A DNA stretch of 64,000 nt from Oenococcus sp. UCMA 16435 (GCA_004010835.2 CP030868.2:310001-374000), one strand, 5' to 3'. Numbered from the stretch's first letter, positions 52,113 to 61,989 are shown. A program made the numbers and translations. The notes: generated by a model not told the origin, from the sequence alone.

Positions 52113-52670
52113 TTATCTTAATTGCAGCTGCATGTGATGATATTCGTGACTGCAAATCATAAGATTGCAAATTATCTTAAAGCCAAAAGATCGATAGAGT
52201 TTTAAAGCCCTTGTGTTTTTTAAATCAACATTTAATCCCAAAAGCGTTTCCCCTTCTTGAGAGGCCTTTTTTTGCGCTGCTTTTAAAAGTTCTGTCCCAA
52301 TTCCCAAACCTCGAGAGTCTTTTGCAACGGAAATAGAATCGATATACCATTCATTATCGAAACTTTCTCGGTCAGGGAAAACAATTTTATTTTGTTTGTA
52401 TTTCTTGGCAAGAATTTTTTGTAAACCATAATCAAGTGTTGTTTCTTCTTTACCCGGATAACCAAAAAGAACTCCAACCACTTTTCGATTATTGCGTGCG
52501 ACCAAAGCTTTTGAAAAATGATAACGGGTACGATCATCCATCTCGGAAGCCAAATAATAAGCTTCAACCAATTTATCTTCTTCTAATTTAATTTCCATAT
52601 CCTGAAATATTTGTCGTTCCAAGTCAAGTATCTCTACCTGATCATTCTGCTTAGCGCCTTCAATTAACAA
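52113..52670 (-). CDS. GNAT-family N-acetyltransferase
   Basis: A 185-residue acetyltransferase: WYIDSISVAKDSRGLGIGTE contains the acetyl-CoA loop (SRGLGIG), and the LGLNVDLKNTRALKLYRSFGF segment the final strand-helix pair of the fold. A TTG at 52670 fits AAAGGA 7 bases upstream better than the earlier TTG at 52691. It stands alone; the acceptor is unknown. Confidence 0.83.
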   Translation of the reverse strand: MLIEGAKQNDQVEILDLERQIFQDMEIKLEEDKLVEAYYLASEMDDRTRYHFSKALVARNNRKVVGVLFGYPGKEETTLDYGLQKILAKKYKQNKIVFPDRESFDNEWYIDSISVAKDSRGLGIGTELLKAAQKKASQEGETLLGLNVDLKNTRALKLYRSFGFKIICNLMICSHEYHHMQLQLR

Positions 52671-52787
52671 AATTTTTTCCTTTCCAGACAATTGTTAAAA
52701 ATTGTCAAGTACCTTTCTACTACTTACTTTTTGAATATAATGTTAACAAAGCCTGTATGCCAAATAATCTATATCTAAGGCAAAAAT

Positions 52788-52814
52788 AAAAACGCCTTTG
52801 GGGTGGCGTTTTTT
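52788..52814. terminator. Bidirectional terminator-like hairpin
   Basis: AAAAACGCC (52788-52796) with GGCGTTTTTT (52805-52814). It can stop transcripts in either direction; no gene on either side clearly requires it, so it may end a short unannotated RNA from the right. Confidence 0.75.
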
Positions 52815-52941
52815 GGGATTAATTATTATGAAGAGAGTTTTTAATTTATTTGGAAGGGATATTTTATTATTGGAGAGTGTTCGTCGGGACTTGTTTTTTT
52901 ACTAACTTGTCCTTTGGAACAGTTTTAATTATTCAATTGAC

Positions 52942-52985
52942 AGATTAAAGGAAGATAAAAGAGAGATAAAACGAAGATAAAGTTA
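52942..52985. repeat. Four AGATAAA-type direct repeats with an 11-base period
   Basis: AGATTAA, AGATAAA, AGATAAA and AGATAAA begin at 52942, 52953, 52964 and 52975, exactly 11 bases apart. They lie about 50-95 bases upstream of the 136-residue membrane protein gene at 53037, a likely place for an activator. Confidence 0.6.
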
Positions 52986-53036
52986 ATTTATGCATAAAAA
53001 CAGCAGGAAAGGCGATTTTTTAGGATAATAAGAGAT

Positions 53037-53447
53037 ATGTATGATGGAAGACCTTTTTTTCAATTGTTTTTGCTTCTCAAGAAAGGAATGATAGCAACAA
53101 TTGCAATGATAATTACGATGGTTTTAATGCTGAATGATATAGAAAACTATCCTATCTCAAAAATGGACGGAAACATGTTGATAATTTCCATATATGGGGC
53201 AATTACAGTAGCTTTATTAAATGTTTTTCAGGCGATCTGCATATTTATTTATTTAAACAATGCTTTTCGATTAGTCTATGTAATAAGCAGTTACATAAGC
53301 AATGCTTTATTAGTAATTATTTGTACAAGTCGTGTTAATAATTATTCGTTTATGTACTTGGGGATTTTTGCTGGTTTATTGGGAATTTTCTTATTGACTT
53401 ATCAAATATGGACCGAACATCGATATTATCTTGTTAACCATTCTTAA
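53037..53447 (+). CDS. Four-helix membrane protein of unknown function
   Basis: A 136-residue protein with four predicted membrane helices (about 16-32, 45-66, 70-94, 100-122) and polar ends (MYDGRPFF..., WTEHRYYLVNHS). Family not recognised. It precedes the ECF transporter genes by 90 bases in the same direction and has phased repeats upstream. Ribosome site weak (AAGAGA very close to the ATG). Confidence 0.6.
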   Translation: MYDGRPFFQLFLLLKKGMIATIAMIITMVLMLNDIENYPISKMDGNMLIISIYGAITVALLNVFQAICIFIYLNNAFRLVYVISSYISNALLVIICTSRVNNYSFMYLGIFAGLLGIFLLTYQIWTEHRYYLVNHS

Positions 53448-53537
53448 AAATTTCAGAAAAGAAATAAAAAATACTTAGTGGCATTTGTACGATAATATAC
53501 TTCGAAATTTAATATTTTTTAAAGAAAGAGTTTAATT

Positions 53538-54137
53538 ATGATACATAAAACAAAGGCGTTTCGCTTATCGATATTGGCATTATTTATTGCATTTATCATT
53601 ATTCAAAATTTTGTGCCACTACTTGGTTACATACCTGTCGGGCCATTAAGTTTAACAACAATCCAGATTACCGTTATCATAGCCGCGGTTATATTCGGGC
53701 CCATCGACGGAGGGATAGTTGGTGCTGTATGGGGAATTCTTTCCTGTATTAAAGCATTTACTGCACCTTCCAGTCCAGTAGAACCGTTAATCTTTACAAA
53801 CCCTTTAATAGCTGTGATCCCAAGAATTGTCGTTGGAATAGTTGCTGGCTACTTGTTTATCTTTTTAAATAAATTAAAAGTTAAAAAAACAATTTCAATG
53901 GTTCTTTCGGGATTAGCCGGTGCACTCACGAACACTATATTGGTTCTCGGACTAATTTACATTTTTTACCGTACTCCAGCAGTGGCACACGCATATGGTG
54001 TTTCGGACCCGAAATATTTAGGGGGCCTTTTACTGGTAGTCATCGCTACAAACGGTATCCCCGAAGCTATTTTATCTTCGATTATTACACCGATTATCTC
54101 TCTTCCTTTGGGACACTATATCAACAGAGATGAATGA
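53538..54137 (+). CDS. ECF transporter substrate-binding (S) component, possibly pantothenate (PanT-like)
   Basis: A 199-residue integral membrane protein with six helices. ALFIAFIIIQNFVPLLGYIPVG, VIFGPIDGGIVGAVWGI and IPRIVVGIVAGYLF are typical of ECF S components that capture vitamins. The pattern is closest, from memory, to the pantothenate carrier PanT, but ligand identity is an inference. It opens an operon S-A-A'-T; the next gene starts inside its last codons. Confidence 0.82.
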   Translation: MIHKTKAFRLSILALFIAFIIIQNFVPLLGYIPVGPLSLTTIQITVIIAAVIFGPIDGGIVGAVWGILSCIKAFTAPSSPVEPLIFTNPLIAVIPRIVVGIVAGYLFIFLNKLKVKKTISMVLSGLAGALTNTILVLGLIYIFYRTPAVAHAYGVSDPKYLGGLLLVVIATNGIPEAILSSIITPIISLPLGHYINRDE

Positions 54138-55017
54138 AATAAATTTCAAAAAAATTATCTCAGTGGAGGATTTTTTGTCGAATAAAGCTCTTCAAATAAA
54201 AAACTTATCTTTTAAATATCGTAATAATTCAAAAACGGTACTAAAAAATATTAATTTAACTCTTGAAAAAGGAAAATGGCTTTCTATTCTTGGCCGTAAC
54301 GGAAGCGGTAAAACAACTTTGATTAAATTAGCCACCGGCCTACTGGAAAACACTTCCAAGGGTTCAATTAAAGTTTTTGATCAAGAAGTAAACGAAGCAA
54401 ACTTTGGTTTAATTAAAAAACATATTGGGATGGTTTTCCAAAATCCAGAAAATCAGTTTGTCGGGCCAACAGTCCAAGACGATGTTGCTTTTGGTTTAGA
54501 AAATAAATCCGTTGATCGTCAGGAAATGATTGTAAGGGTCAACTCAGCATTAAAAGATGTTGAAATGATTGAATTCGCTAATCGCGAACCAAGCAGTTTA
54601 TCAGGAGGCCAAAAACAACGTGTCGCTCTTGCGAGCGTAATTGCATTACAACCGGACATCATAATTTTAGATGAAGCAACAAGTATGCTTGATCCAAATG
54701 GTCGAAAAAATCTGCTGAAATTGGTTCAAAAACTACATTGCCAATATAAAATTACTGTTATAGCAATCACTCATGACATTCAAGAAATCGAACAATCAGA
54801 CCAGGTAATAATAATTGACAACGGTAAAAAGGAATTAGAAGGAAAACCTGCGGATATCCTTGTTAAAGATGAAAAACTCGAATCTTACGGACTTGAAGTA
54901 CCTTTTACAAGACGCATCAGAAAAAAACTCTGCAAATTAGGAGTAATCTTACCAGACTATTACGAATCAAAAGAAATGGTAGTTGATCAATTATGGAAAT
55001 ATTATTCGAAAATGTAA
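54130..55017 (+). CDS. ecfA1: ECF transporter ATPase EcfA1
   Basis: A 295-residue ATPase with Walker [11 protein letters not shown]-loop [23 protein letters not shown] (ECF-type), signature SLSGGQKQR and Walker B IIILDEAT. The annotated ATG at 54130 overlaps the S gene by 8 bases, but a TTG at 54175 ([15 protein letters not shown]) has GGAGGA just upstream and matches the usual family start, so it may be the true one. It pairs with EcfA2 to power EcfT and the S protein. Confidence 0.93.
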   Translation: MNEINFKKIISVEDFLSNKALQIKNLSFKYRNNSKTVLKNINLTLEKGKWLSILGRNGSGKTTLIKLATGLLENTSKGSIKVFDQEVNEANFGLIKKHIGMVFQNPENQFVGPTVQDDVAFGLENKSVDRQEMIVRVNSALKDVEMIEFANREPSSLSGGQKQRVALASVIALQPDIIILDEATSMLDPNGRKNLLKLVQKLHCQYKITVIAITHDIQEIEQSDQVIIIDNGKKELEGKPADILVKDEKLESYGLEVPFTRRIRKKLCKLGVILPDYYESKEMVVDQLWKYYSKM

Positions 55018-55868
55018 ATTATATTTATCAGCCGGACTCCCCTTTTCAATTCAAAGCTTTGACAGGCATCAATCTAAAAATCAAGAGCGGATCTTTTACA
55101 GCTATAATTGGAAAAACCGGTAGTGGAAAATCAACTTTGATACGGCATTTAAATGGCTTGTTAAAACCAAGTTCCGGTCGGGTTAAAATTGGTAATCTCA
55201 TAATCACTTCCTCAACAAAAGAAAGCCAATTAGCTGATCTAAGAAGAAAAGTCGGAATGCTTTTTCAATTTCCCGAGCAACAATTATTCGCCGATACAGT
55301 TGAACATGACATCGAATTCGGACCAATGAATTTTGGAATAACCAAAGAAAAAGCAGAAAAAATTGTTAGAGAAACTTTAAAAATCGTCGGTCTAAGTGAA
55401 GAATTCTTACAGCGTTCGCCCTTAGAATTATCCGGCGGACAAATGCGAAGAGTTGCTTTAGCCGGCGTGCTGGCGGCAAAACCGGATATTTTGGTACTGG
55501 ACGAGCCAACTGCCGGTTTAGACTTTGCCGGAAAACAAGAAATAATGAGACTGATTAAAAAAATTCAGTTAAATGAACATACAACTATTATTTTGATCAG
55601 CCATTCAATGGAAGATGTTGCAGATTATGCAGAACAAGTGATTCTTTTGAACAACGGGAAAATAATCGAACAAGCTTCACCAACCGAAGTTTTCTCAAAT
55701 AGAAGGATAACTAAGGATTTAGAAATTGAGATTCCGCAAACAACAGATTTCGCGGAATCTTTAATTGAGAAAGGTGTTGATTTTAAGGATTCTTTACCAA
55801 TTAATGAAGAAAGCTTAAATATTTTCTTCAAAAAAATTTTTAAGGCAAAGAAAAAAGCGAGAATTTGA
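54993..55868 (+). CDS. ecfA2: ECF transporter ATPase EcfA2
   Basis: A 291-residue ATPase: Walker [11 protein letters not shown]-loop [21 protein letters not shown] (typical of EcfA2), signature ELSGGQMRR, Walker [12 protein letters not shown]. It overlaps ecfA1 by 25 bases and ecfT by four, showing tight coupling. Confidence 0.94.
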   Translation: MEILFENVNYIYQPDSPFQFKALTGINLKIKSGSFTAIIGKTGSGKSTLIRHLNGLLKPSSGRVKIGNLIITSSTKESQLADLRRKVGMLFQFPEQQLFADTVEHDIEFGPMNFGITKEKAEKIVRETLKIVGLSEEFLQRSPLELSGGQMRRVALAGVLAAKPDILVLDEPTAGLDFAGKQEIMRLIKKIQLNEHTTIILISHSMEDVADYAEQVILLNNGKIIEQASPTEVFSNRRITKDLEIEIPQTTDFAESLIEKGVDFKDSLPINEESLNIFFKKIFKAKKKARI

Positions 55869-56659
55869 TGAACATAATATTTGGAAGATATGTACCGGGA
55901 GATTCATTCATACATAAACTCGATCCAAGAGATAAGCTCATTTCCACAATTCTAATAATAATTATTAGTTTTTTGGCAAACAGTCTGCTATCTGCTTTGA
56001 TTCTTGGAGTATTATGCCTGCTGGCTTTACTAATGTCTGAAATTAGAATAGTTTTTTTCTTTCGCGGAATAAGATTTTTTTTAATTATGATCGCGCTCAC
56101 AGCTCTTCTTCAATTGGCATTTGCAAACAGTGGCGAAGAGTTATTTTCAATTGGTCCGATCAAGATCACTGATTTAGGAATTAAAATAGCTCTACTGACT
56201 TTTTTTCGCCTTTCAATTGCAATCATAATTGCAACACTTTTTACTCTCACAACCTCAATGATTCAAATTTCTGATGCAATCGGGTATTTAATTCGGCCAT
56301 TAAAAGTATTTAAATTACCGGTTGATGATATTGTCCTGACACTTTCAATAGCTTTGAGATTTATTCCAACAATGATTCAGGAAATTTCAACTATTAGCGA
56401 TGCTCAAAAAGCACGTGGATCTTCGCTAAACAGCAGATCAGTCACTAAAAAAATTAAAGCAATCATACCAATTCTGCTGCCACTATTTATTGCTTCAGTT
56501 AAACGTGCCGAAGATTTGGCAACTGCCATGATCATGCGTGGATATACAGATGGAAAAAATAGAACAAAATTCAGAATAATGAAATGGAAAAACAAGGATA
56601 CCTTTACTATCCTATTTTTCTTATTCATATTAATTTTCTTCGAAGCCATAAAAAAATAA
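55865..56659 (+). CDS. ecfT: ECF transporter transmembrane component EcfT
   Basis: A 264-residue membrane protein with about five or six helices. [19 protein letters not shown] is the standard opening. The two coupling-helix motifs, KARGSSL and MRGYTDG, hold the ARG/MRG arginines that contact the ATPases. It completes the S-A-A'-T module. No gene follows in the operon. Confidence 0.94.
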   Translation: MMNIIFGRYVPGDSFIHKLDPRDKLISTILIIIISFLANSLLSALILGVLCLLALLMSEIRIVFFFRGIRFFLIMIALTALLQLAFANSGEELFSIGPIKITDLGIKIALLTFFRLSIAIIIATLFTLTTSMIQISDAIGYLIRPLKVFKLPVDDIVLTLSIALRFIPTMIQEISTISDAQKARGSSLNSRSVTKKIKAIIPILLPLFIASVKRAEDLATAMIMRGYTDGKNRTKFRIMKWKNKDTFTILFFLFILIFFEAIKK

Positions 56660-56803
56660 TTCAATCATTCTGTTACAAAGAGATTGTGATTTATATATAT
56701 AGTTGCAGATGTTTAATCAATGTTAAGATTGTGGATCTTGTTTTTTAAATCGACACTATAATTGTTTTCTACAGACTTTCGTAAAGGACAAAAAATAAAA
56801 GTA

Positions 56804-58099
56804 ATGGATTTAAAAAGCAACCCCTTAACAAAAACAAGAATCAATCTTAGTACACAAACTAAAAATGAAAACAACAAAGTTAAAAAAAGCAGTTTTCTAA
56901 AAGTTTGGGGTCCTGGACTGATCGTTATGTTGGCCGATACCGATGCCGGCTGTTTAATCACGGCTGCTCAATCAGGGGCACAATGGGGATACACAATGGT
57001 CCTCCCCCAACTGCTTTTAATTCCGATTCTATATATGGCTCAAGAAATGACAGTCCGCCTTGGGATCGTTACAGGAAAAGGCCACGGGGAACTAATCCGA
57101 GAAAACTTTGGTCTTGGCTGGGCTTGTTTATCAGCGGGTACCTTGGCCCTTTCGGTGGTCGGAGCCCTCTTAACTGAATTTGTTGGCATAGCCGGCGTTG
57201 GCGAATTATTTGGTATATCAAAATGGATTACGATCCCGATAGCGACAATCATTCTCGTTGGAATCGCTTTTAGTGGCAGTTACAGACGAGTTGAAAAAGT
57301 TGGAATAATTGTTGGCTTGGCAGAGCTGGCTTTCGTTGTTGCAATGGTAATGGTTCATCCACGGATGAATGAACTTTTGTCAGGATTGACTTCAATTCCA
57401 TTAGGAGAATCATCTTACATATACTTGGTTGCAGCAAACGTTGGCGCCGTAATCATGCCGTGGATGATCTTTTATCAGCAGGGAGCCGTCGTTGACAAAG
57501 GACTAAGCAAAAAAACAATTAAAAAAGAACGTCACGATACAGCTGTCGGAACTTTAATAACTCAAGGAATCATGATTGTTGTCGTGGTAACTTTTGCAGC
57601 GACTATCGGCCGACTGGGCAGGCATCCCTCGCTAAATACTGTTGGTGAAATCGTCCATGCTCTAGTTCCCTTTATTGGATCGTGGCCGGCTAAAATTTTG
57701 ATTGGTGCAAGTATGCTAGGCGGATCTTTAGTTGCAGCCCTAGTTGTCGCTTTAGCGGGTACCTGGGGAATCACCGAAGTTCTGGGGTGGAAGCATAGTC
57801 TTAATGAACGTTTGAATAAGAAAAATTTTGGTTTCTATACAATTTATGCCTTGGCTCATATAATCGGAGCAGTTTTGGTTCTTGCAAATGTCGGCCTTGT
57901 TTCTTTGGCCATAACCGTTGAAGTAATGAATGCTCTTCTATTACCAATTGTTCTCGGTTTTTTACTGGCATTAGAAGCAAAGGCGTTACCAGACAAATAT
58001 CGCATGCATGGCTTTTATAAATGGCTCGTTACGATCCTCTGCCTTTCGGTAATGGCTTTTGGCTTATATATGATTGGTCCTGCAACCAATCTTTGGTAA
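56804..58099 (+). CDS. Nramp-related divalent metal transporter with altered motifs
   Basis: About 431 residues and 11 helices in the Nramp/SLC11 fold. The helix-1 metal motif reads DTDAG instead of the usual DPGN, and helix 6 reads AVIMPWMIF instead of AxxMPHN, so the substrate site differs from Mn/Fe carriers. GIVTGKGHGELIRENFG is conserved in this branch. Related branches include Mg-type carriers (NRMT); which metal is moved is unknown. The ATG at 56804 is taken; a TTG at 56762 is in frame and AAAGGA lies rather far from the ATG. Confidence 0.85.
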   Translation: MDLKSNPLTKTRINLSTQTKNENNKVKKSSFLKVWGPGLIVMLADTDAGCLITAAQSGAQWGYTMVLPQLLLIPILYMAQEMTVRLGIVTGKGHGELIRENFGLGWACLSAGTLALSVVGALLTEFVGIAGVGELFGISKWITIPIATIILVGIAFSGSYRRVEKVGIIVGLAELAFVVAMVMVHPRMNELLSGLTSIPLGESSYIYLVAANVGAVIMPWMIFYQQGAVVDKGLSKKTIKKERHDTAVGTLITQGIMIVVVVTFAATIGRLGRHPSLNTVGEIVHALVPFIGSWPAKILIGASMLGGSLVAALVVALAGTWGITEVLGWKHSLNERLNKKNFGFYTIYALAHIIGAVLVLANVGLVSLAITVEVMNALLLPIVLGFLLALEAKALPDKYRMHGFYKWLVTILCLSVMAFGLYMIGPATNLW

Positions 58100-58100
58100 T

Positions 58101-58135
58101 AAATAAACCCGGTATTTTATATACCGGGTTTATTT
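58101..58135. terminator. Bidirectional terminator between the Nramp-like and aldo/keto reductase genes
   Basis: Perfect 15-bp stem AAATAAACCCGGTAT/ATACCGGGTTTATTT with loop TTTAT, followed by A/T-rich sequence. Serves both convergent genes. Confidence 0.9.
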
Positions 58136-58158
58136 ATTAATATGTTTAAAAACAAATA

Positions 58159-59010
58159 TTAATCAAATTCTTCGTAAGTATTTGGATCCTGTCCATCAAC
58201 ACGACCATCAGGACGATTCAAAGCATTAATTTGGTCTATCTCAGATGAGGTTAAAGAAAAATCAAAAATATCAATATTGCTGCGTTGATGAGTTAGACTA
58301 CTTGATTTCGGCAAAGGTATGATTCCTCGTTGCGTATGCCAGCGAAGAATAATTTGACCAGTATTTTTACCGTATTTATCCGCCAAACTTTTAATAGCAT
58401 CTTCTTTAAGAGCTGCACTGCCTCTACCAAGCGGGCTCCATGCTTCGCTAACGATACCACGTGACTTGTTAGCAGCGAGCATATCTTCTTGAACCCAATA
58501 AGGATGAACTTCAATCTGATTGACGGCTGGCGTAACGCCTGTTTCATTGATAATCCGGTCCAAATGTTCCGGAAGAAAATTTGAAACACCAATTGAACGA
58601 ATCAAACCAAGTTTTTGGGCATCCACCAAAGCCTTCCAAGCCTCAACGTAATGATCACGTTTTGGCAGTGGCCAATGAATTAAGTAAAGATCTAGATAAT
58701 CGATTCCCATTCGAAAAATAGACTCTTGAATCATCATCATGGCATCCTGATAATGGTGATATTTGCCAGGTAATTTAGAGGTAACGATAAATTCAGAACG
58801 AGGAATGCCTGAACGGCGGATAGCCTCGCCGACAACTCCTTCACTGTCATAATTGGTCGACGTGTCAATCAAACGATAGCCATCTTGAATGGCAGATAAA
58901 ATTTGGTCAACCCCTTGACCGCCCCTGACTAAATAAGTTCCTAAACCGATCATTGGCAACAAGTGACCGTCATTTAAAGCAATATTTGGAACGGAATGCA
59001 ATAATACCAT
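58159..59010 (-). CDS. Aldo/keto reductase
   Basis: A 283-residue NADPH-dependent reductase with a TIM barrel. Catalytic tetrad D49, Y54, K79 and H112 (LIDTSTNYDSEG, VTSKL, LYLIHWP) is complete. IPLPKSS in the C-terminal part contacts the 2'-phosphate of NADPH. GAGGAG precedes the ATG. It belongs to the 2,5-diketogluconate/glyoxal reductase group; the real substrate is unknown. Confidence 0.92.
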   Translation of the reverse strand: MVLLHSVPNIALNDGHLLPMIGLGTYLVRGGQGVDQILSAIQDGYRLIDTSTNYDSEGVVGEAIRRSGIPRSEFIVTSKLPGKYHHYQDAMMMIQESIFRMGIDYLDLYLIHWPLPKRDHYVEAWKALVDAQKLGLIRSIGVSNFLPEHLDRIINETGVTPAVNQIEVHPYWVQEDMLAANKSRGIVSEAWSPLGRGSAALKEDAIKSLADKYGKNTGQIILRWHTQRGIIPLPKSSSLTHQRSNIDIFDFSLTSSEIDQINALNRPDGRVDGQDPNTYEEFD

Positions 59011-59127
59011 GTATTTTCTCCTCTCTTTTCATAACACCATAAATCAATTTTAATTCTTTGAAACTATAAATAATTAAAATAAATATCAAATTCAAGCCAA
59101 TTGATAAAATTAAACAACGGAACTAAT

Positions 59128-60777
59128 TTATTTGATTAAATAAGCAGATTTATAATATTCGCTCCCATCGTTTTGAATCAAAATTCCCTTTAATCGAGAA
59201 TTACGTAGATATCCCTCAGTAACGGAATAAAGAGGACTAATAACTGTTTGTTGACTCAGTATCTTTTCTGCCTTTATTTCTTGGCTATTCCTATAAGTAG
59301 GATCGCTATTGCCCTTATTAATAGCATCTTCAAGCACTTGATCGTAAGCTTCATTAGACCAACCGGTATAATTATTATTCTGTCCACTTGCAAACATATT
59401 CAGATAATTCAAAGGTTCCGAATAATCAGCACTCCAACTGGTCAAAATAATATCAAAATTTTCATTTTGCATGTCTTGCTGCCACTTACCTTGCGGAACA
59501 ATTTTTTCCTTGATCGTCAATCCCGGTAGACTTGACCAAGATTGAGCCAAATAATCCAAAGTAGATTTAACTTGTGGAGAATCCGAAACACCTTCGAGAT
59601 TCAAAACAATTGATTTTTTCCCAGTCTCTTTTAAAACTTGAGAAAACATTCTCTTAGCTTTAGCTAAACTAAAACTATAGGAAGTAACTTCGCCAGTAGT
59701 AGTTGCAAAATCATTCCCGCTCGGAGTTTTAGAAAGATTGACAGGAGAAACAGTTTTCAGTGGTTTATAGAGTCCGTGTGAAATCTCTTTTGCTAAAGCT
59801 TTACGATTAATTGCTAAATCCAAAGCTTTACGCAGTTTTTTATCTTTTAAAAGACTAGTAGATTTACTCTGGTTATAATCCAGCCAATACGAACGCGCCA
59901 AATTGATTGTGTGAAAATCATTTCGATTTTTATTTTGAGCAACCTGCTGGGAGGTCGCTAAAATTGCTTGATCAATTTTCCCTTGTTTATAAGCAGAAAG
60001 AACTGCAATTGGGTCTTTAATTACTTGAAAGTTTATTCCGTTATTTTTAACAGCTTTTTTGTCCCAATAATACTTATTAGGGATTAATTTAAAATGATCA
60101 TTAGATCCATTCCAACCAGTTAAAACAAATGGTCCATCATAAACCTGTTTTGTTGAACTTGAACCCAGTTTTTTCCCATACTTTTCAACTATCTTTTTGT
60201 TTTCCGGGAAAAAGAAAGGCATCGTCAACAATTGCTTAAATTGTGGTTCAGGATGCTCAAGAGTAATAACAATCTTGTAATGGCCGACCGCTTTAATTCC
60301 TAAAGAACTTAAATCCTTAATTTTTCCATTAACAATCGAGTTGGCGTTCTTGATTCCCGAAAAAAGATAAGTTAATTGCGATCCGGTTTTAGGATTAACA
60401 ACGCGCTGCCAACCATAAACATAATTCTGAGCAGTGACCGGATCCCCGTTTGACCATTTTAAATTCTTACGCAATTTGAAGGTCCAGGTTAAACCATCTT
60501 TCGATTGATGATAATAAGTTGCCTGAGCCTTAACCGGCTGGCCTTTTTCGTTAAGTGTCAACAAGCCTTCTCCGGTATTTTTAGCAATTAGATATGAACT
60601 ATTATCAATGATTTTAGCGTTATCAGTCGTATCAATTTCAGATGGCAAATAATCATTAATTAAATTATCGTTACCAGTATGAGAATCATTCCTTTTAGAA
60701 ATAACAAAGATCGCCGAGATTATAATAATCAGAACGATAATTACTCCCCAAAACTTTTTCTCCCTATTCTTATTCAT
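59128..60777 (-). CDS. Oligopeptide-binding protein, OppA-like copy 4 (membrane-anchored, no lipobox)
   Basis: A 549-residue SBP_bac_5 protein about half identical to the three OppA copies at 40-45 kb. KDGLTWTFKLRKNLKWSNGD and NPKTGSQLTYLFSGIKNANS mark the family. The start is MNKNREKKFWGVIIVLIIII, a basic stretch and one membrane helix, again with no cysteine. It has no permease or ATPase genes beside it, so it probably works with OppBCDF at 36-40 kb (inference). Confidence 0.9.
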   Translation of the reverse strand: MNKNREKKFWGVIIVLIIIISAIFVISKRNDSHTGNDNLINDYLPSEIDTTDNAKIIDNSSYLIAKNTGEGLLTLNEKGQPVKAQATYYHQSKDGLTWTFKLRKNLKWSNGDPVTAQNYVYGWQRVVNPKTGSQLTYLFSGIKNANSIVNGKIKDLSSLGIKAVGHYKIVITLEHPEPQFKQLLTMPFFFPENKKIVEKYGKKLGSSSTKQVYDGPFVLTGWNGSNDHFKLIPNKYYWDKKAVKNNGINFQVIKDPIAVLSAYKQGKIDQAILATSQQVAQNKNRNDFHTINLARSYWLDYNQSKSTSLLKDKKLRKALDLAINRKALAKEISHGLYKPLKTVSPVNLSKTPSGNDFATTTGEVTSYSFSLAKAKRMFSQVLKETGKKSIVLNLEGVSDSPQVKSTLDYLAQSWSSLPGLTIKEKIVPQGKWQQDMQNENFDIILTSWSADYSEPLNYLNMFASGQNNNYTGWSNEAYDQVLEDAINKGNSDPTYRNSQEIKAEKILSQQTVISPLYSVTEGYLRNSRLKGILIQNDGSEYYKSAYLIK

Positions 60778-60802
60778 ATTTTTCCCATTCCATTATTAAC
60801 AA

Positions 60803-61144
60803 TTAAGAATATTTAAGTGTAGATCGATACCAAGTAAGAACATCGGCCTCTTTGAGTGCCTGTCCATCCCCATAGTAAGTGATATATTTCCCATCTTCAT
60901 ATAAAACAAATTTTGGCATTGAATGAATATTTTGTTCTTTTGCAATTTTAATATTCGCGTCGCGATCGACATCAAACCACTCAGCAGTTTGAGAGACCTC
61001 ATTTTTAATTTGCCTAATAAAAGGTTTAATCATTTTGCATTCTGGACACCAGGTCGCTGAAAGAAACATTAAATGGCGTCCCTCACCATTAATCTCTTTT
61101 CTAATACTTTCATCATCTTGAATTTTCGGTTGATAAAACTCCAT
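60803..61144 (-). CDS. Thioredoxin-family protein with WCPEC active site
   Basis: A 113-residue thioredoxin-fold protein. The active site is C33-P-E-C36 (ATWCPECK) instead of the usual CGPC, and the cis-proline loop is HSMPKFVLY. The ATG at 61144 is chosen because GGGAGG lies 5 bases upstream; the in-frame codons before it would include that site. It follows the reductase/OppA genes on the same strand by 25 bases before oppA copy 4, so it may be cotranscribed. Probably a disulfide reductase or a thiol-exchange helper. Confidence 0.85.
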   Translation of the reverse strand: MEFYQPKIQDDESIRKEINGEGRHLMFLSATWCPECKMIKPFIRQIKNEVSQTAEWFDVDRDANIKIAKEQNIHSMPKFVLYEDGKYITYYGDGQALKEADVLTWYRSTLKYS

Positions 61145-61314
61145 TTTTTCCTCCCGAAATAAATATTTAGACATAATAAAAAGAAAAAAATCTAATATTT
61201 TTATTTATCGAATATTAGAATTTTAATTCGAAATTAAAAATGTTGCTTACTATTAATAAGTAACTTGCCTAAGTTTAGCACCAAAAAATAAAATAGAGAA
61301 ATTATATAAAACAA

Positions 61315-61989
61315 TTAGTGAAAATTCTGATACTCGATAATAATATTTGCCTTTAAGTTATCAATCTTTTCACTCCACTCGGAAAAACTGCTAGTTGGTT
61401 TAGCAGAAAGCCTATAGAACTCGCTTGCCTGATCAACGAATTTTTTTGTGGAAATATACTTCTTGTCAATGTATGAAATGTTACTGAATTTTTCATGTAA
61501 TTTTTTTAAAAGAAATAATTTGTGTTCAGAATCAACTAGATTAGCTTGAGCTAAAGTAAGATTACGCATTTGCGATCTCACTGCACCATTAACTAAACTA
61601 GTTATCTGAGCATTATCACCACTTCCGTTAGGAAAATTCTGCCAGCTTTCATAAATAGCCTTACTTGCTTTTCCAGATCCTTCTGTTGATTCAAAGGCAC
61701 TTTCAACGGCGGTCTTCTGATATGTCACAGCTAAAGATTTTGCTGTTGATACTTTTTCTTGCCGATCTTTTTTATTTTCAATTAAACGTTCTTGATGCAG
61801 TTCATTTTTAAATCCAATCGTACTGAATGTCAAAGCAATAGCAGAAATTAAAAAAAGGATTGACGAAAAAAGCAATGTTATACGAATAACTTTGCTCTTC
61901 TTTTTAAGTATTAGCATTATCGTACCTGCCGCTAAGACTATAAAAAAAATCAACGATAAAACAAGTGTTAAAATAAATATTCTTTCCAT
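61315..61989 (-). CDS. Membrane-anchored protein of unknown function
   Basis: A 224-residue protein with two N-terminal membrane helices (about 3-27 and 36-57), a basic/acidic linker (KNELHQERLIENKKDRQEK) and a helical C-terminal region outside the membrane (60-224) with no cysteines. Not recognised. No neighbours on the same transcript. Confidence 0.6.
   Translation of the reverse strand: MERIFILTLVLSLIFFIVLAAGTIMLILKKKSKVIRITLLFSSILFLISAIALTFSTIGFKNELHQERLIENKKDRQEKVSTAKSLAVTYQKTAVESAFESTEGSGKASKAIYESWQNFPNGSGDNAQITSLVNGAVRSQMRNLTLAQANLVDSEHKLFLLKKLHEKFSNISYIDKKYISTKKFVDQASEFYRLSAKPTSSFSEWSEKIDNLKANIIIEYQNFH

Noticed and set aside
52815..52905. 25-codon frame MKRVFNLFGRDILLLESVRR...
   Set aside because: No ribosome site and no -10 box at leaderless distance; too short to support.
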